Source: SMWD01 sp002729875
GTDB lineage: Bacteria; Pseudomonadota; Gammaproteobacteria; Steroidobacterales; GCA-2729495
Assembly: GCA_036010905.1 (NCBI GenBank)
Contig: DASCMH010000005.1
Location: 62,001 to 126,000, forward strand
DNA length: 64,000 bases
Direction of reading: 5' to 3'
Shown here: positions 36,221-45,830 of the stretch, one piece after another
How positions within the stretch are numbered: the first letter of the stretch is position 1
Layout: the number at the start of each line of letters is the position of its first letter
Position numbers and translations under genes: made by a program
Notes under the pieces: model-generated
What the model saw: only the letters and a program-made list of their open reading frames with translations
Database searches by the model: none
Told to the model about the DNA's origin: nothing

Positions 36221-38278
36221 CTATTCTTCGCTGGGACGAAACTCAGCGCAGAGCTGTTTCTGCACATCAGGTGGCACCATGCCGTAGTGATCGAACGACA
36301 TCGTAAATGCACCTTCGCCTCCGGTCAGTGACTTAAGTGTGGTCTGATAATCGCCCAATTCGGCAACCGGGACATTTGCCTGAATCCGGATACGGTTGCC
36401 CGACAGTGTGTCATTGCCATTAATTCGTCCACGCACACCCGACAAGTGCCCGGTAATATCGCCGACGTGATTTGCCGGCGTTGTAACCTCAACATACGCG
36501 ATTGGTTCAAGAATAATCGGCTTGGCCTTCTCGATAGCATCCGCAAATGCCTTCTTACCGGCAGCAACGAAAGCAACCTCTTTCGAATCGACCGAGTGGT
36601 GCTTGCCGTCATAGACGGTAACGCGCAGATCCTGGATCGGGTAACCTGCAATTGCACCATGATTCAATACCTGCCGAACCCCTTTTTCTACGGCCGGAAT
36701 AAACTGATGGGGGATCGACCCACCAACAACCTTATTAACGAACTCGAATCCAGCATCGCGATTGAGCGGTTCGATACGCAGATACACCTCGCCGAACTGT
36801 CCCGCCCCACCGGTTTGCTTCTTGTGGCGATAATGCCCCTCAGCCTTCCGGGTCACTGTCTCGCGATAGCTTATCTTCGGCGGATGCGTCAACACCTCGA
36901 TATCAAAATCATCCTTCATGCGCTCCAATACGAGCCGCAAATGAAGTTCACCCAGCCCCCTGAGCACCGTCTCATTAGCCTGCGCATTAAACTCGAGCAG
37001 CAGGCTCGGATCTTCCGCAATCAATTTATGCAACGCATCTGACAGCTTCTTTTCATCGCCTCTGCGAGCCAGTTCCAGCGCAACGCCATACATCGGCGAC
37101 GGCAGCCCGACAGACTTCAGGTGAAATTGATCTTCATCATGACTGCTGTGCAGAACCGCATCAAAATGCAGATCTTCGATTTTCGATACAGCACAAATAT
37201 CACCGGGTACGGCGCGTGCAATCTCAATCGTTTCTTTGCCCTGCAATCTATACAAGTGGGAAACTTTAAATGACTTACGACGTTCACCGATAAATACCTG
37301 GTCACCCGCCTTAACCGTTCCCTGGTGGACGCGAAAAACTCCCATACGCCCGATGTACGGATCAACATTAATCTTGAACAGGTGACCGATGAAATGATCT
37401 TGCGGGCTACCGGTAATCTTGAAGACTTTCGTATCATCACCTTCAGTTTTGAGGAACTCCGGTAGATTTGCTTCGAGCGGACTCGGCATCAACTTTGCAA
37501 ATATATTCAACAACTGATTCAAACCAGCGCCGGTTTCGGCTGAAACGAAGCATACCGGAACCAGGTGACCGCGGCGTAACGCCTGCTCGAATGGATCGTG
37601 CAGTTGCTCAGGAGTGATATCCTGACCCTGTTCAAGATAGATCTCCATCAATTCATCATCAAGCTCGACAACCTGATCGATCATTTCGGTATGTGCGGCA
37701 TCGACAGATGAAAAATCCGGTGTTTCATCAGACAGATTAAAAAAACAGTCGGCGACCGTACTGGCTCCGTTGGCCGGCAGGTTAAGCGGCAGACATTCAT
37801 TGCCGAATGTATCACGGACCTGCGCCAGCACTGCTTCGGGGTCAGCACCATCAGCATCGATTCGATTGATGATAATCATCCGGCACAACTTCTGGCTGTC
37901 GGCAAAGTCCATGAGTCGCTGCGCAACCATCTCGACACCGGCCTCTGCATTGACAACAACAGCTGCGGTCTCAACTCCGGCTAACACGCTCATCGAGCGG
38001 CCGGAAAAATCCGGGTAACCCGGTGTATCGAGGATATTGACAAAAATATCGCCATAATCGAAATGACAAACGGCGATATCCAGAGAATGCTGATGCTGTT
38101 TTTCCTGCTTGAGAAAATCCGAAACGGTCGAGCCTTTGTCAATTCTGCCAGCTGATCCGATTGCGCCTGCCCTGGCAAGCAAAGTTTCCAGTAATGTTGT
38201 TTTTCCGGAACCGGAATGCCCGACCAGTGCAATGTTACGAACATGTGCAGTGTCGTGAAGTATTTTCTTGGTAGCCAC
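36221..38278 (-). CDS. EF-G-like translational GTPase (FusA2-type paralogue)
   Basis: A 685-residue protein with EF-G domains I-V. GTPase motifs are GHSGSGKTTLLETLL (G1), DTPGYPDFSG (G3) and NRID (G4; the canonical form is NKxD). The G1 loop differs from the GHIDAGKTT of housekeeping EF-G, marking this as the EF-G-like branch. It lacks a tuf or rps neighbour. Roles of this branch are poorly known; it is not the main elongation factor. The start ATG 38278 follows a candidate small RNA on the other strand. Confidence 0.9.
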   Translation of the reverse strand: MATKKILHDTAHVRNIALVGHSGSGKTTLLETLLARAGAIGSAGRIDKGSTVSDFLKQEKQHQHSLDIAVCHFDYGDIFVNILDTPGYPDFSGRSMSVLAGVETAAVVVNAEAGVEMVAQRLMDFADSQKLCRMIIINRIDADGADPEAVLAQVRDTFGNECLPLNLPANGASTVADCFFNLSDETPDFSSVDAAHTEMIDQVVELDDELMEIYLEQGQDITPEQLHDPFEQALRRGHLVPVCFVSAETGAGLNQLLNIFAKLMPSPLEANLPEFLKTEGDDTKVFKITGSPQDHFIGHLFKINVDPYIGRMGVFRVHQGTVKAGDQVFIGERRKSFKVSHLYRLQGKETIEIARAVPGDICAVSKIEDLHFDAVLHSSHDEDQFHLKSVGLPSPMYGVALELARRGDEKKLSDALHKLIAEDPSLLLEFNAQANETVLRGLGELHLRLVLERMKDDFDIEVLTHPPKISYRETVTRKAEGHYRHKKQTGGAGQFGEVYLRIEPLNRDAGFEFVNKVVGGSIPHQFIPAVEKGVRQVLNHGAIAGYPIQDLRVTVYDGKHHSVDSKEVAFVAAGKKAFADAIEKAKPIILEPIAYVEVTTPANHVGDITGHLSGVRGRINGNDTLSGNRIRIQANVPVAELGDYQTTLKSLTGGEGAFTMSFDHYGMVPPDVQKQLCAEFRPSEE

Positions 38279-38616
38279 AGATACCCCCTGTATTATTATT
38301 ATTTTTTGGGAAACAGGCTCAATTACTTAACACCTGTACCCTGTAAATATAGCAGAGCCTAACGAAAACCGTAGCATGGATTGCCGAAACAGGTTGAAGA
38401 GCTGCAACCTTTATGGAATAAGGCTGTAAGCCACCCCAAGGAACCATGCGGGGCGTTTTTTTGCTGGATTCCACGTCGCGGAACCCGCGAAATGATGGGA
38501 TATTCGATACCTGCTTAAGATTCAGTTTGCCGGCCCGATCTTGTTACCACCCTACTGGCCCGGGTGCCTGCGGTTGATGGCATTAAACGGGACACCGACC
38601 AAGACCTTGCCACCTG
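38279..38616. other. Intergenic region with a candidate small RNA
   Basis: These 338 bases separate two minus-strand genes. The right third contains no feature. The middle carries a plus-strand promoter-like pair, hairpins and a T-run (see the ncRNA entry). The promoter of the EF-G-like gene must also lie here. Confidence 0.5.
38360..38462 (+). ncRNA. Candidate small RNA ending in a T-run
   Basis: The stem-loops are AGGTTG/CAACCT (38391-38410), GGCT/AGCC (38422-38432) and CCCC/GGGG (38434-38453), the last directly before TTTTTTT (38456-38462). A promoter-like TTAACA (38327-38332) with TATAGC (38348-38353) lies upstream, although the spacer is only 15 bp. No plus-strand gene lies between the helicase stop at 36146 and here, so the terminator-like end is otherwise unexplained. 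Short stems make this less certain than the candidate at 32.9 kb. Confidence 0.35.
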
Positions 38617-39951
38617 TCAGGCATTACCCCGTGGTTTCAGAAAATAATCCTGCGGGTCAATGTCAAACAAACCAGCCTGAAAACCACCTTGAATCCAAAG
38701 GGCATTCTTCTGCCCCGCCCGATCGGGCAGGCCTGACAAATTAACGACTTTGGCTCGCCGTAACGATTGCCGCTCTGCATTCAGAATCACGAGCAGCTTA
38801 GGTCGAAGTCGGTGGGCGGCATTCTGCTCAATAACCATCGCAATTTCACCCGTATTCAGTTCCACCAGACTACCCGTAGGAAACATACCGATCGCACGGA
38901 TAAACTGTTCGACAACTTCTTTCTGAAATTTTACTTCTGCCAACTGGTTAAGCTCGCACAAGGCATCATAGGCGCATTTATGGTCGGCGTACGGCCGTTC
39001 TGAAATCATCGCATCATAGCTGTCGATGAGGCCGGCGATTCGTCCATATACCGGGATATCACCATCGATGCCGTGCGGATAACCACTGCCATCGAGTCGT
39101 TCATGATGACAACCAATCATTTCTATAATTTCCTCACTGACACCGGAAGATTTCTTAACTATTTCCAAACCATAATTCACGTGCATCTGCATGATTTCAT
39201 ATTCTTTGGAGGTCAACGGACCGTCTTTCATGAAGATTTCTTGCGGAATCTTCGTATTACCGATGTCGAGTAATAACGCACCAATAGCCAGATTGGCGAG
39301 CCGTCGTCCGGCCAGACCCATTTCATTGCCCATGATCAGCGCCCAAATAGCCGCCGTCACCGTATAACTGTGACCCCCTCGCTCGCATTTGCGAATAAAG
39401 CCAAGCCAGGCCATCGCGTCAGGATCGCGTTGCACGCTTGCAACCATAGGTGCAACCGCTTGGTAAATCAGGTTGATATCAACCGGATAACCCTTTCTAA
39501 CCCCCGCCAACACCTCATCCATTACCGCAGCCACCTTAATATAGGACTCCATCGCCCGTGGTGCCTCAGCACTTATTGGAACCCGCCCAGAAACTGCATT
39601 TCCATTCGTTGGACGACGGGATGCAATTCGCCGGATTAATTTACCCAGACCTCGCATGCCATTACCGGACACCTGGCTCCGGCGACGAATCCGGGCCTGG
39701 GAAAATGGGTCGGCGATTGAACCCGAGTCGTTATGAGCCTTCAGGATGTCTTTTTCCGACACCTTGCTCTGTGACGCATCGACATAAACAAACTTGCAGA
39801 ACTTCCTGAGCTGCTGGATCTCGTCATCGCTGGAAATCTGAAAACCGCGTTTGAGAAACGGGGTCGTAAGCCAGGAACAATCGAGCTGAGCGACGTACAT
39901 GCCCTGCTCAATATTAGCCGTATCAATTTTAATCCGCTTTTGCAGCAACAC
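38617..39951 (-). CDS. HD-GYP-like protein with DUF3391, metal site incomplete
   Basis: A 444-residue protein. An N-terminal DUF3391-like domain (about 5-130: KIDTANIEQGMYVAQLDCSW) is joined to an HD-GYP domain (about 205-345). The GYP part is intact: CHHERLDGSGYPHG and IDSYDAM. The HD pair is altered: the usual LLHDIGK reads LLLDIGN, so one metal-ligand His and the following Lys are lost. Family members break down cyclic di-GMP to pGpG/GMP; activity here may be reduced, lost or altered. The start is GTG 39951 or the next codon TTG. It is not in an operon. Confidence 0.87.
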   Translation of the reverse strand: MLLQKRIKIDTANIEQGMYVAQLDCSWLTTPFLKRGFQISSDDEIQQLRKFCKFVYVDASQSKVSEKDILKAHNDSGSIADPFSQARIRRRSQVSGNGMRGLGKLIRRIASRRPTNGNAVSGRVPISAEAPRAMESYIKVAAVMDEVLAGVRKGYPVDINLIYQAVAPMVASVQRDPDAMAWLGFIRKCERGGHSYTVTAAIWALIMGNEMGLAGRRLANLAIGALLLDIGNTKIPQEIFMKDGPLTSKEYEIMQMHVNYGLEIVKKSSGVSEEIIEMIGCHHERLDGSGYPHGIDGDIPVYGRIAGLIDSYDAMISERPYADHKCAYDALCELNQLAEVKFQKEVVEQFIRAIGMFPTGSLVELNTGEIAMVIEQNAAHRLRPKLLVILNAERQSLRRAKVVNLSGLPDRAGQKNALWIQGGFQAGLFDIDPQDYFLKPRGNA

Positions 39952-40125
39952 GCGCCCCTGAGACCCCGGGTTTGGGGAGATTCAGACATAATAACGATTG
40001 CCGTTTGGGATAATGTGGCCGGCTTCACAGTTTGTGCTGCGGCAATACCTTGCCGCTATCCCGCCGGTGAATCACCGCTGACAGCCACTGCAGTGGGGAT
40101 TGCGCCAGCCTCTAACCCGATTCGA

Positions 40126-40773
40126 TTAAGGCAGCCGGCTGTCCCGCAGATGAATACCGGTACCACCTAATCCGCAGTAACCAGTCGGATTCCTGGCCAG
40201 GTACTGCTGATGATATTCCTCGGCATAATAAAACTCAGTTGCCGGCTTGATTTCAGTCGTGATCGTTCCGCGTCCGCCAGCCAGCAGCGCAGCCTGAAAG
40301 ACATCCATCGTACGCTGAGCCGCATCACGTTGGGCATTGCCCTTGAAATAAATCCCCGACCGATATTGAGTACCTTTATCATTGCCCTGGCGCATACCCT
40401 GCGTAGGATCATGCGATTCCCAGAATAAGGCCAACAACGTTGCATAGTCGACACGCTGCGACTCGAAGGCAACCAGTACCGCCTCGCTATGCCCGGTCTG
40501 ACCCGAACAGACTTCTTCATAGGTCGGGTTCGGGGTGAAGCCTGCGGTATAGCCGACCGCCGTTGTATAGACACCAGCCTGTTGCCAAAACACGCGTTCG
40601 GCGCCCCAGAAGCAACCGAGTGCGAATACGGCACACTCGATGCCAGCGGGGAATGGTGGTCGCAATGGGTGGCCGAGGACATCGTGCGCCGACGACCCCG
40701 GCATCAACTCGGAGCGACCGGGTAATGCCGTATCGGGTGACGGCAATGCAGAATTCCTGTTACGCAATATCAT
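40126..40773 (-). CDS. msrA: Peptide-methionine (S)-S-oxide reductase
   Basis: A 215-residue cytoplasmic enzyme that reduces the S-epimer of methionine sulfoxide. The catalytic Cys is in FALGCFWGAER (near 53). The conserved RVDYATLLALFWESHDPTQ and FYYAEEYHQQYL segments are present, with a C-terminal resolving Cys in GYCGLGG. The N-terminal 40-residue extension is typical of the longer E. coli form. It lies 6 kb from msrPQ, so both cytoplasmic and periplasmic repair of methionine are encoded nearby. Confidence 0.95.
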   Translation of the reverse strand: MILRNRNSALPSPDTALPGRSELMPGSSAHDVLGHPLRPPFPAGIECAVFALGCFWGAERVFWQQAGVYTTAVGYTAGFTPNPTYEEVCSGQTGHSEAVLVAFESQRVDYATLLALFWESHDPTQGMRQGNDKGTQYRSGIYFKGNAQRDAAQRTMDVFQAALLAGGRGTITTEIKPATEFYYAEEYHQQYLARNPTGYCGLGGTGIHLRDSRLP

Positions 40774-40901
40774 CCCAATAGTAACGGTAACGCCATATCT
40801 TTACGCGCGAAAGGCTGCGCAACACGACCGGCTGCAATATGGACAGACAAAAACCCCGGGCAGTGCTACAGTTATCCACAGCGTACCTGTCGCACCCCAC
40901 C

Positions 40902-40921
40902 TTGACAGGCCAAATGGCCTG
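40902..40921 (+). promoter_or_regulatory. TTGACA box overlapping a palindrome before the alcohol dehydrogenase gene
   Basis: A consensus -35 TTGACA (40902-40907) runs into the perfect palindrome CAGGCC-AAAT-GGCCTG (40906-40921), about 40 bases before the dehydrogenase start. It may be an operator. No good -10 follows at 17 bp, so promoter activity is uncertain. Confidence 0.35.
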
Positions 40922-40956
40922 CACAGGAACTTGTTCTCCCAGTTCGTATACCGGCC

Positions 40957-41985
40957 ATGATGAAGCAAAGTGATAACGCCATGATGCGCGTGATGGTTTT
41001 GCGCGGTGCGGGTGATCGGCTGCAGCTGGAACACCGTCGGATACCCGAACCAGGGCCTTACGAGGTGCTGGTCAGGGTCGCCGCCTGCGGTGTCTGTCGC
41101 ACCGACCTGCATGTTCAGGATAACGAACTACCCGCAATAAACTACCCGATCGTCCCCGGGCATCAGATCGTCGGCGATATCATGGCAGCCGGACCGGAAG
41201 CCATCCTGCCGCCCGGATCGCGCATCGGTATTGCCTGGCTCGCACATACCTGCGGGACCTGTGAGTATTGCGGTTCGAACCGTGAAAACCTTTGTGACCA
41301 TACACAGTTCAATGGCTATCATGTCGATGGCGGCTTCGCCGACTACATGCTTGCTGACTCGCGCTATTGTTTCCCACTGGATGCTTCCCTATCGGCTGCT
41401 GAGACAACACCGCTACTGTGTGCAGGGCTCATCGGCTTTCGCAGCCTGCGGATGGCCGGGGCCGCGACGCGTATAGGGATCTACGGCTTTGGTTCGGCGG
41501 CTCATATCATCACCCAGGTTGCCAGTCATGAAAAACGCAGGATCTACGCATTCACGAGGCCCGGCGACGAGGCTGCCCAGGCATTCGCCCTGCGCGTCGG
41601 TGCTGTCTGGGCCGGAGATTCCGATCAACCGGCACCGGCAGCGCTCGATGCGGCCTTGATTTTCGCACCGGACGGCAACCTCGTACCCAAGGCCCTGACG
41701 GATCTGAAGAAAGGCGGGGTAGTCGTCTGCGGGGGCATCCACATGAGTGACATCCCGTCATTTGCGTATGCCGATCTGTGGGCTGAACGGCAGATCCGCT
41801 CTGTCGCAAATCTTACCCGCACCGACGGCAGGGACTTTTTGGCGCTGGCCAGCCAGATGCCAATCCACCCGGAGATCACAACCTACCAGCTAGAAGCGGC
41901 AAACGATGCACTCGATGACCTGCGCAACGGTAAGATCATCGGCACAGCGGTATTAGTCATGGATCAACCCGGGAACCAGGTGTGA
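40957..41985 (+). CDS. Zinc-dependent alcohol dehydrogenase (MDR family)
   Basis: A 342-residue medium-chain dehydrogenase. Catalytic zinc ligands are in AACGVCRTDLH and PGHQIVG, and the structural zinc site is CGTCEYCGSNRENLCD. The Rossmann segment is GIYGFGSAAHIITQVA. It is close to zinc-binding alcohol dehydrogenases of the AdhA/AdhP-like group and would oxidise alcohols or reduce aldehydes with NAD(P). Several Met codons near the start (40957, 40960, 40981, 40984) leave the exact start open. The next gene follows by 53 bases on the same strand. Confidence 0.9.
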   Translation: MMKQSDNAMMRVMVLRGAGDRLQLEHRRIPEPGPYEVLVRVAACGVCRTDLHVQDNELPAINYPIVPGHQIVGDIMAAGPEAILPPGSRIGIAWLAHTCGTCEYCGSNRENLCDHTQFNGYHVDGGFADYMLADSRYCFPLDASLSAAETTPLLCAGLIGFRSLRMAGAATRIGIYGFGSAAHIITQVASHEKRRIYAFTRPGDEAAQAFALRVGAVWAGDSDQPAPAALDAALIFAPDGNLVPKALTDLKKGGVVVCGGIHMSDIPSFAYADLWAERQIRSVANLTRTDGRDFLALASQMPIHPEITTYQLEAANDALDDLRNGKIIGTAVLVMDQPGNQV

Positions 41986-42038
41986 TCCAACACTGTAACC
42001 ACAACGTACAGTGCTAGTCGTTAAGCCTGCCTCCAACA

Positions 42039-42926
42039 ATGACTAACTTTATACTCTATTTTTTTACTGTGCTGATCTGGGGTGCGACCTGGCTGGCCGT
42101 CGAATTCCAGCTCGGCGATATCGCCCCCGAAGTGTCGCTGGTATATCGCTACCTGATAGCAACTGCAGTTGCGTTCGCCTGGTGCGCACTTACCGGCCGG
42201 TCGCTGCGCTTCGACTGGCGAGCGCATCGCTATTTCATGCTAATGGGTGTCTTTCTGTTCGGACTGAACTATGTGGCCGCTTATGCGGCTCAGATTTATA
42301 TTATGTCTGCCCTGAATGCGATTGGTTTCTCTGCCATGGTTTGGTTGAATATTATCAACACACGTATTTTCCTCGGCGCACACATAGACAAATACACTTA
42401 CCTTGGTGCCACACTCGGCATCATCGGCATTCTTATTATTTTCCTGCCGGCCATTCAGAATATGTCGCTGTCCGATAATATTTTTATCGGCGCAAGCCTG
42501 TCCTTAACCGGGGCTTTACTGGCCTCCTTTGGCAACATCATCGCACAGGTTGCTCAACGTCAGGGCCTGCCGGTCATGCCCTCGACAGCGTGGGGCATGT
42601 TTTATGGTGTGTTACTGAATACCGGGCTGGCCCTTGCCCAGGGTAAACCGTTCGACATCGACCTGTCACCGGCTTACCTCGTATCGCTGTTGTTCCTGGC
42701 CGTGTTTGGCTCAGTTGTTGCGTTCGGCTGCTACCTGACCCTGCTGGGTCGTATCGGTGCCGATCGGGCCGGATACTCGATGGTCATGATCCCGATCGTC
42801 GCGCTGATCTTATCAGCCATGTTCGAAAACCTGGTACTGGAATTGCACATTCTTATCGGTGTCGCACTCGCACTCACCGGCAATATCGCAATCCTGGCAT
42901 CAGCGAGATTGAGATCCCGTAAATAA
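42039..42926 (+). CDS. EamA/DMT family transporter
   Basis: A 295-residue membrane protein with ten predicted helices in two EamA repeats. The first repeat opens FILYFFTVLIWGATWLAVEFQLG, and the second carries the SVVAFGCYLTLLGRIGADRAGY hallmark of RhaT/EamA proteins. Such carriers export amino acids or other metabolites. It may be co-transcribed with the alcohol dehydrogenase gene 53 bases upstream. Substrate unknown. Confidence 0.88.
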   Translation: MTNFILYFFTVLIWGATWLAVEFQLGDIAPEVSLVYRYLIATAVAFAWCALTGRSLRFDWRAHRYFMLMGVFLFGLNYVAAYAAQIYIMSALNAIGFSAMVWLNIINTRIFLGAHIDKYTYLGATLGIIGILIIFLPAIQNMSLSDNIFIGASLSLTGALLASFGNIIAQVAQRQGLPVMPSTAWGMFYGVLLNTGLALAQGKPFDIDLSPAYLVSLLFLAVFGSVVAFGCYLTLLGRIGADRAGYSMVMIPIVALILSAMFENLVLELHILIGVALALTGNIAILASARLRSRK

Positions 42927-42957
42927 TTGCTGTCAGATACCACCGGACTCCGGCCAG

Positions 42958-44679
42958 CTATTCCATTAGCGCATCCAGAGCAGCTTTTCGGGCCGCTTCG
43001 AATTCATCCCCCGGACTCCAGGCCGGCATCTCATCAGCATTGGCGACAATTAACCCAACCCAGAATCCCAACCGGACATCCTCAACGGCACCCTCGAGGT
43101 TCCAGCTTTCGTCATACTCGTCACTCGGCTGGTGATAGCGAACCGCCTCGTATTCCTCTATCTGTCGCCGGCCCCAGTCAGCCGGCCGGCCGATAAAATC
43201 CATACCTTTATCGAAGTATGTGGCCGGTACGCCAATCTTCGCAAAGCTGATCTGATCTGAGCGATAGTAGTAACCGCGATCCGGAAACTGATCCGGTTTG
43301 ACTATCCTTCCCTGGCGCGCCGCCACCAGGTCTACAACACTGTCGAGCGTTGATTTACCGTAACCGATGAAGGTGATGTCACGCGTCCGACCCCATATGT
43401 TGCCACCGTCATAATTCATGTTGGCGGCGATATGCCCGGCTGGAAAGGTCGGATTGTCGGCATAAAACCGGGACCCGAGCAGACCCTGTTCCTCAGCAGC
43501 AACAAACAACATCAACATCGAACGGCGGGGTGCTACCGGCATTGATGCATAAGCATTGGCTATTGCCAGGACCATACCCATCCCCATACCGTTATCCTCC
43601 GCACCATTATAGATACGATCGCCGCTCGCATCGGGTTCGCCGATACCCAAATGATCATGATGCGCTGTGAGGATAACCACCTCCCCGGCCAACTCCGGAT
43701 CACTGCCCGGCAGAATGCCGAGTACGTTAGCCGTCTCCTTGTCGGTAATCGTGTTGTTCAATGTCATGGCAGTCGTCACGCCGAGTGGCACCGGCTCAAA
43801 GTCATGACTGCGGGCTGCTGCTGCCAGGGCCGCCAAATCCTTGCCGGCCATCGCCACCAGCCTGCCGGCCGCCGCTTCAGTCATCCATGCTTCCACCTGA
43901 CTGCGCGGCTCACCTGCAGCCGGCAATTCAAACTGTTCGCCGGTCCACCCCGTCTCAACAACCTGCCACGGATAGCCCGCCGATGAAGTCGTATGAATAA
44001 TGATCGCCCCGGCTGCGCCCTGTAGCGCCGCACTCTCAAACTTATAAACCCAGCGCCCGTAATACAGGCGCCGTTCACCAGCAAATAACTCCGGATCCCA
44101 CTCCGGGTCATTATTCAGCATCAACAATACCTTGCCGGACAAATCCCTGCCCTTGAAATCATCCCAGTCATATTCCGGTGCCTGTATGCCATAACCGACA
44201 AACACTACTTCGGCATCCTCGATGATCGCAGTATCAGCCTGCACTCCACTCACCGCGACATATTCATCGCGGTGAGCAAAATCCTGCTGCTGACCAGCGA
44301 GAGAAAATGTCCAGAGCCGGGGTGCTACCGTATCAATGCCGACAATTTTGAATGGCTGCAGCCAGGTTCCGCTAACACCCGCAGGCATGTAGCCGGCTGC
44401 CGCCAGTTGCTCAATCAGGTATGCCTGCGTCAGCCGATCACCCCTGGACGCCGGGCTGCGACCTTCAAATTCATCTGAACCCAGCACTTTGACGTGTGTG
44501 ACAATCTGATCTGCGGTGATGGTTGCTGCGGCATTTTCCCCTGCCTCTGTAAACGGATTATCAGCGGCATGGTTTGCGACAGGTTTGCCGACCGGCGAAC
44601 ATCCGGCTGCGAGGCATACGGCAAACCCGAACAGGAACGTCCTGGCAAAATCCATTAACGGCAAACACACTGACGACAC
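42958..44679 (-). CDS. M28 family zinc peptidase, lipoprotein, with PA domain
   Basis: A 573-residue peptidase. A signal with lipobox CLAAGC places it at the outer membrane or periplasmic face. A PA-type insert covers roughly 140-280. The di-zinc site includes His/Asp in LTAHHDHLG, Asp in NGAEDNGMGM, Glu pair in FVAAEEQGLLGS, and the later Asp and His of the family. Start GTG 44679 has AAGGAG seven bases upstream; ATG 44655 is the alternative. It is likely an aminopeptidase acting on exported or environmental peptides, converging on the DMT carrier gene. Confidence 0.92.
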   Translation of the reverse strand: MSSVCLPLMDFARTFLFGFAVCLAAGCSPVGKPVANHAADNPFTEAGENAAATITADQIVTHVKVLGSDEFEGRSPASRGDRLTQAYLIEQLAAAGYMPAGVSGTWLQPFKIVGIDTVAPRLWTFSLAGQQQDFAHRDEYVAVSGVQADTAIIEDAEVVFVGYGIQAPEYDWDDFKGRDLSGKVLLMLNNDPEWDPELFAGERRLYYGRWVYKFESAALQGAAGAIIIHTTSSAGYPWQVVETGWTGEQFELPAAGEPRSQVEAWMTEAAAGRLVAMAGKDLAALAAAARSHDFEPVPLGVTTAMTLNNTITDKETANVLGILPGSDPELAGEVVILTAHHDHLGIGEPDASGDRIYNGAEDNGMGMGMVLAIANAYASMPVAPRRSMLMLFVAAEEQGLLGSRFYADNPTFPAGHIAANMNYDGGNIWGRTRDITFIGYGKSTLDSVVDLVAARQGRIVKPDQFPDRGYYYRSDQISFAKIGVPATYFDKGMDFIGRPADWGRRQIEEYEAVRYHQPSDEYDESWNLEGAVEDVRLGFWVGLIVANADEMPAWSPGDEFEAARKAALDALME

Positions 44680-44769
44680 TGTAATTCTCCTTCTTCAGGT
44701 ATTACCTGTGAGGCGGTTATCTATCTTCCGGCTACGACAGGATTATTTTATCCCGGTCAGCCCACAGAA

Positions 44770-45810
44770 TTACGGTTGCTGTTTAATGCGTTGCTTGTAT
44801 TCAGCCTTGCCCTTGAGGATTAAAGCATGAATATCATGGGCGCGGCCGCCGAGTTGCTCGATGAGTTGCCCGGTCACGTCTGCAGTTGCAGTCCGCCACG
44901 CTTTTCGTTGCTCGTCGCTGAGCTCATGGGTGATGATACCGCGTGACTGATCATTCAGATCGGCCACATCCTGCGCACGTGACAATTGCCGTGTCTCGGC
45001 AATCGACGGAAAACTGTCGCTCAACACAGCCCGGTCCCCGGACGGCAGCGCATCCCACCATTTTTTGTCGGCAACGATGACGGAAACCCCAAAGGCGTGG
45101 CGGGTTAATGAATAATGTGGCGCCTCGTCGGCAATTCCGGTGCCTGCATACAAGCTGACGGAGTTATCTCCTGCTTCGATCAGGCCGGTCTGCAAACTTG
45201 AAACAATTTCACCAAAACCAAGCGGGATGAGATCGGTGCCGATCGCTGCGGCGAACAGCCGCGCATTAAGACTGCTCGAGACGCGGAACCGCTTGCCCCG
45301 CGCATCAGCCGGAACGATGACAGGAGTGGTCGCATAAATTGAGTGAAAACCGATTTCGTACCACGTAACGAGATGCAGGTTATGCCTGGCCAGCAAGTCA
45401 CGATACAGGCTGGTCAGATAGGTATCGTAGACGTAATCGGCCTGCCCGGCATCGTCAAACAGAAATGGGGCATATAAAAGCGCTAATTCAGGTACGACCG
45501 TGGAGGTGACCTGTGCCGACAGGTTGGCAAACTGAATCCTACCCCGCCGCAAACCGGACAGTAACTGTTCCTCTGAACCGAGTTGGCCATAGATCAACGG
45601 ACGCAACTCGAGCCGGCCACCGGAAGCTGTTTCCGCGGTTTGCTTAAAGTTCAGCCAGACGGTCTCACCTGGCGTATCGGGCACGGTTGTCCCGCCAAGG
45701 TTAACAATCGTGACATCGCCCCCTGATTCGCAGCCGGACAAAGCAATCAGGATAATAAGACCTAATGTGCACAGCCGGATCACAGTGTTTATTTTACTGG
45801 TGATATTCAT
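44770..45810 (-). CDS. Orphan TRAP-type solute-binding lipoprotein (DctP family)
   Basis: A 346-residue binding protein with a lipoprotein signal (LIALSGC). It carries DctP-family features: the strand-helix start PGETVWLNFKQTAETASGGRLELRP, the ligand Arg region DARGKRFRVSSSLNARLFAAAIG and the helix EIVSSLQTGLIEAGDNSV. The usual partners dctQ and dctM are absent; the neighbours are an M28 peptidase and a DUF547 gene. Start ATG 45810 (MNITSK) fits the signal peptide; a longer frame would overlap the divergent gene. It may serve a TRAP transporter encoded elsewhere, or act as a sensor. Confidence 0.85.
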   Translation of the reverse strand: MNITSKINTVIRLCTLGLIILIALSGCESGGDVTIVNLGGTTVPDTPGETVWLNFKQTAETASGGRLELRPLIYGQLGSEEQLLSGLRRGRIQFANLSAQVTSTVVPELALLYAPFLFDDAGQADYVYDTYLTSLYRDLLARHNLHLVTWYEIGFHSIYATTPVIVPADARGKRFRVSSSLNARLFAAAIGTDLIPLGFGEIVSSLQTGLIEAGDNSVSLYAGTGIADEAPHYSLTRHAFGVSVIVADKKWWDALPSGDRAVLSDSFPSIAETRQLSRAQDVADLNDQSRGIITHELSDEQRKAWRTATADVTGQLIEQLGGRAHDIHALILKGKAEYKQRIKQQP

Positions 45811-45830
45811 GGTCGGAGCAGTATAGTGCA

